Shown here piece by piece: positions 7,012-9,077 of a DNA stretch of 9,077 nt (positions are counted from its first letter, which is position 1; every line of letters begins with the position of its first letter). Under the pieces are notes generated by a model. It worked only from the letters and a program-made list of their open reading frames with translations, had not been told where the DNA came from and searched no databases. Made by a program: the position numbers and the translations under genes. The stretch comes from Kuafuiihalomonas phototrophica (lineage in GTDB: Bacteria; Myxococcota; Kuafuiibacteriia; Kuafuiibacteriales; Kuafuiibacteriaceae). The stretch covers positions 1 through 9,077 of the forward strand of contig DAPKRQ010000329.1 in NCBI GenBank assembly GCA_031800475.1, in the 5' to 3' direction.

Positions 7012-7632
7012 TCAGGGCTCGTGAATGATGACGTTTCCGTCCTCGTCGACCGTGGCCACGGGGACGGACTGAAAGCCTTCTTTCAGATCGATGCCGACTC
7101 CGCCGCTCGGACGCTTCTTTTCGACCAGGCCGCGGTCGTCCCGACTCGTGTTCCGCTCGACGAATGTGCGGACGGTGGGAGGAAGGTCCCGAAGCGATGG
7201 AGCCTGGGAGGGTGAAGGGGCCGGTCGGCCTTCGTTGGATTCGGCGTCGCCGCCTGCAGCCCCTGCGTCGGGTGGGCCTTCGGGCGCAGGCGGACCGGCC
7301 GCGGACGCCGCAGGTCCCGCCGACCGGGGATCTGAGCCGGCGGCGTCGGCGTTCGGTTGCAGCCCGAAGCCCGAACCCAATCCACCGGTCTCGGAGCTTT
7401 CGGACCCCTCCCGCTTTGGCTGCGGGGGCTTGGTGGATCCCTGGAGGCTTGGTTCGGCCGGATCCGCACGCTCGTCGTCCGATGGGGTAGCCGGCTCGGT
7501 CTCAGGGGCGCGGAGGCGCCGATCCGGCGACGCGGGCGGCTGCGGCGGCGGGGGCTGAAGGGCGATCCACAAGAAGAGCGCCAACGCCACGGCGGCCAAG
7601 GCGGCGGCGACGAAGCCCGTCGGTCGACGCAT
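7012..7632 (-). CDS. Single-pass membrane-anchored Pro/Ala/Gly-rich protein preceding the surface protease
   Basis: The 206-residue product is not recognised. It begins MRRPTG, followed by one hydrophobic segment (about 7-25), so it is either an inner-membrane anchor or an uncleaved signal; no lipobox Cys or clear Ala-x-Ala site is seen. Residues 27-147 are low-complexity Pro/Ala/Gly/Ser/Glu, probably an extended periplasmic linker. The last 60 residues look folded: SLRDLPPTVRTFVERN, then GVGIDLKEGFQSV at 178-190 and VDEDGNVIIHEP at the end. The C-terminal pattern (a Gly/Asp-Leu turn, Gly-Phe-Gln, then Asp-x-Asp-Gly-Asn-Val) vaguely recalls small proteins encoded beside secreted proteases in other bacteria; this is memory, unverified. 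The stop lies 18 nt before the protease start, which suggests co-expression and perhaps a role in its folding, inhibition or export. The ATG is preceded by a weak ATAGG. Confidence 0.72.
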   Translation of the reverse strand: MRRPTGFVAAALAAVALALFLWIALQPPPPQPPASPDRRLRAPETEPATPSDDERADPAEPSLQGSTKPPQPKREGSESSETGGLGSGFGLQPNADAAGSDPRSAGPAASAAGPPAPEGPPDAGAAGGDAESNEGRPAPSPSQAPSLRDLPPTVRTFVERNTSRDDRGLVEKKRPSGGVGIDLKEGFQSVPVATVDEDGNVIIHEP

Positions 7633-7653
7633 TGGGGCAACCTATCAGCAAAT

Positions 7654-7679
7654 GGGCCCCTCCCTCAAAGAAGGGGCCC
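7654..7679 (-). terminator. GC-rich hairpin between two leftward genes (possible weak terminator or attenuator)
   Basis: Arms gggcccc (7654-7660) and ggggccc (7673-7679) form a perfect 7-bp stem with a 12-nt loop. It lies in the 70-nt gap between the 118-residue and 206-residue genes. On the leftward transcript only three T follow the stem (ATTTGC), so strong intrinsic termination is unlikely. Partial termination or a processing/stability role between the two genes is plausible. Confidence 0.4.
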
Positions 7680-7702
7680 CGCGGCGCCCCAGGCAGGGAC
7701 GG

Positions 7703-8059
7703 TCAGGAGGTGACGAAGCTTCCGGGCTGGGGAGCCTGGGAGGCCGCCGGCATGGACTGCCGCAAGGCGTCGGCCAGGTCCGGGTTGTCGTTCAACAGCT
7801 CGAGAAGCTGCGTCGGATCCTTGTCGGCCATGTCCATGAACTGGGCCAGCTGATCTTCGAGCCGCTGGACCGGGTTGTCGAACCGCTGGGCGCCTGCCCC
7901 TGTCGGGTTCGACTGGGGGTTCCGGACCGCATCAAGGGCCGCCCGGAGGGCGTCGGTGTTCTGCTGTCGGACGTCCAAGGGGTTTTGACCTTGGTACTGG
8001 CCCTGAATGCGGCCGTCCAGATCCGGTCGGATGGGCTTGTTGTCGATTCCGTTCACCAT
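7703..8059 (-). CDS. Small Gln/Asp/Asn-rich soluble protein, unknown function
   Basis: The 118-residue product is not recognised. There is no signal peptide, membrane segment or Cys. The N-terminal 30 residues are polar and turn-rich (Gln-rich GRIQGQYQGQNP). Three likely amphipathic helices follow (about 31-47, 62-79 and 83-101), with NPVQRLEDQLAQFMDMADKD in the second. A flexible Pro/Gln/Ala tail ends in SFVTS. The composition suggests a helical, possibly secreted or assembly-type small protein, but no family is claimed. Coding is supported by the third-position GC bias, an ATG with GAGG 9 nt upstream, and a place in a tightly packed leftward gene series (52 nt after the acyltransferase stop). 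Its ribosome binding site falls in a predicted hairpin. Confidence 0.7.
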   Translation of the reverse strand: MVNGIDNKPIRPDLDGRIQGQYQGQNPLDVRQQNTDALRAALDAVRNPQSNPTGAGAQRFDNPVQRLEDQLAQFMDMADKDPTQLLELLNDNPDLADALRQSMPAASQAPQPGSFVTS

Positions 8060-8060
8060 G

Positions 8061-8095
8061 GGACCTTGCCTCGACCCCGTTATCGGCGAGGGTCC
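8061..8095 (-). promoter_or_regulatory. Predicted hairpin covering the ribosome binding site of the 118-residue gene
   Basis: On the leftward transcript GGACC-CTCG (8095-8087) can pair with CGAG-(GCAA)-GGTCC (8073-8061). This gives nine base pairs with one 4-nt bulge, and CCG/CGG can pair within the loop. The Shine-Dalgarno-like GAGG is part of the right arm and the structure ends one base before the ATG. If it folds, it would lower initiation unless ribosomes translating the upstream acyltransferase gene open it. Confidence 0.4.
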
Positions 8096-8111
8096 GGGGA
8101 GGTTGCGCCGA

Positions 8112-8987
8112 TCATGGCGGAATCAGGATGCGCAGAAACGGGTGCACGAACAGGGGAGAGGTGCCGACCAAGGCCAACCACGCGAAGGGGCGCCGGCCCG
8201 CGGGCAGTTGGATGTCCAACTCGCACAGCGGAGCTTGGACCAAAAAGAACGCGGTCATGGTCGCCGCGTCTTTCAGCCCGAGGGGAAAGGCCACGATGTA
8301 CGCGTGGATGGCGCCGCTGATGGCGAAAGCCAGCCATCGGCCCAGGCTGGGCCGACCGCTGCGGGCACACGGAAAGAACACTACCTCCCGAAGCCAAGAA
8401 GAAACGGTCCGGTTCCACCTTCGTCCCCAAAACTCCCGGATGCTGGCCGACTTCCACGGGTCGAGTTGGATACGTGGGATGCGGGCGCCGGCCAAACGGT
8501 GGGCCCAGCGGACCGCCTCGGTGATGCCACCCACCAAGGCCACCGGGGCCACCACGCCCCAGGCCGCCGCTTCCAAAGACAGGTGGGCCAGCCCGGGGCC
8601 GGGTCGCGCGTCGCGAAGCGCCCCGCAGCATGCGGCGAAAACCGCGCCGTGAGCCAAGGCCCGAAGGCCGGTGGCGCCGTCGAACCCGGGCGAACCCCAG
8701 CGGACCCGGCGCCCGTCGAAGACCGCCGTGAAGTGCCAGATTCGAAAGGCGGTCGAGTGACCCGACGGTCCCGGTCCCCACTGGATCCACTTGAACAGGG
8801 CCATGAGCGAGAACACCGCCACCAAGCCCCGGCCGAAGAGGGCGCCGGCGGGGACCAGCATCGGCCAGCCCGTGCTCCCCACGGCCAAGGCCAAGGCCAG
8901 TCGGGGGTGGCGCTCCCGCAGTGCGCCGCATGCGCCGGCCGTGGTCAGAGCCGCCGCCAGGCCGATCGCGGTCCACAACAGGCTCAC
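8112..8987 (-). CDS. Wax-synthase-like membrane-bound O-acyltransferase (MBOAT_2 family)
   Basis: This 291-residue polytopic membrane protein probably transfers an acyl chain to a hydroxyl acceptor, as wax synthases do when joining fatty acyl-CoA to a long-chain alcohol. The key stretch is SASIREFWGRRWNRTVSSWL at 180-199 with LREVVFFP just after it; FWGRRWN followed by LRxxVxxP is the hallmark of plant-type wax synthases. The MBOAT active-site His is H228 in SGAIHAYIVAF. Hydrophobic segments cover most of the remaining length, and the size is close to that of compact family members. The GTG start overlaps the preceding stop (GTGA) and an upstream GGAGG exists at rather long spacing, so translation is probably coupled. 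The frame stays open upstream to the window edge, but the codon bias of the overlapping frame favours the GTG start. The acceptor could be a lipid alcohol, sterol, glycan or secondary metabolite; sequence alone cannot decide. Confidence 0.82.
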   Translation of the reverse strand: MSLLWTAIGLAAALTTAGACGALRERHPRLALALAVGSTGWPMLVPAGALFGRGLVAVFSLMALFKWIQWGPGPSGHSTAFRIWHFTAVFDGRRVRWGSPGFDGATGLRALAHGAVFAACCGALRDARPGPGLAHLSLEAAAWGVVAPVALVGGITEAVRWAHRLAGARIPRIQLDPWKSASIREFWGRRWNRTVSSWLREVVFFPCARSGRPSLGRWLAFAISGAIHAYIVAFPLGLKDAATMTAFFLVQAPLCELDIQLPAGRRPFAWLALVGTSPLFVHPFLRILIPP

Positions 8988-9077
8988 GGCGATCCCGTTT
9001 CCTCCGACGGGCCCAAGGCCGCCTCGAGGGCTTGCCAGGCCAGGGCGATGCAGCCGCGGCGGCCGGGGGCGTGGCGG
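8984..9077 (-). CDS. C-terminal fragment of unidentified protein (5' part outside window)
   Basis: The last 30 residues of a leftward gene are visible, including GCIALAWQALEAALG and ending GSP. Every third codon position but three is G or C, which is typical of real genes here; the other frame across the same bases does not show this. Its TGA overlaps the GTG start of the acyltransferase by 4 bp, so the two are probably one operon. The fragment is too short to name; a helical C-terminus is likely. Confidence 0.6.
   Translation of the reverse strand, partial: RHAPGRRGCIALAWQALEAALGPSEETGSP

Noticed and set aside
7703..8059. Resemblance of the 118-residue protein to the flagellar hook-cap protein FlgD (QNPLD and QLAQF stretches).
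   Set aside because: The spacing and surrounding residues differ, the C-terminal FlgD domains are absent, and no flagellar genes are nearby.
1..9077. tRNA, rRNA, CRISPR array, insertion sequence or phage genes.
   Set aside because: No spaced direct repeats, no terminal inverted repeats, no transposase or integrase motifs and no tRNA-like cloverleaf were seen on either strand by eye.

Overview
The window is GC-rich with strongly G/C-biased third codon positions and is almost entirely coding. It looks like a chromosomal stretch from Myxococcota or a related deltaproteobacterial lineage. The main clue is a secreted protein that ends in a MYXO-CTERM-like sorting signal (Gly-Gly-Cys-x-Cys, hydrophobic helix, Arg-Arg-Arg). 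A HEAT-repeat protein and rhomboid and PEGA domains fit that picture. The species cannot be named from the sequence, and no mobile element, RNA gene or CRISPR array was found.

Layout: two genes run rightward (1-2856) and five leftward (2845-9077), meeting tail to tail with a 12-bp overlap. The rightward pair is the C-terminal part of a HEAT-repeat protein, of the kind found behind membrane transporter domains, followed 4 nt later by a 643-residue membrane protein. That protein joins a rhomboid fold, three PEGA domains and a C-terminal coiled coil. Three of its four key rhomboid catalytic or oxyanion positions are changed (Ser to Thr, His to Trp, Asn to Leu), so it is probably a pseudoprotease.

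The leftward series, in transcription order, is: the last 30 residues of an unidentified protein; a wax-synthase-like MBOAT acyltransferase joined to it by a GTGA stop/start overlap; a 118-residue unknown soluble protein whose ribosome binding site lies in a predicted hairpin; a 206-residue Pro/Ala/Gly-rich protein with one N-terminal membrane segment; and, 18 nt further on, a 1382-residue secreted zinc metalloprotease-like protein. The last carries six cadherin-like repeats, an HYR-like domain, a Calx-beta domain, a thrombospondin type 3 calcium-binding stretch, a choice-of-anchor-U-like domain and the sorting signal.

The best candidates for new biology are the rhomboid-PEGA-coiled-coil pseudoprotease, the small membrane protein paired with the surface protease, and the placement of a rhomboid-fold protein directly against a protein with a C-terminal sorting signal. 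All functional links between these genes are inference from position.
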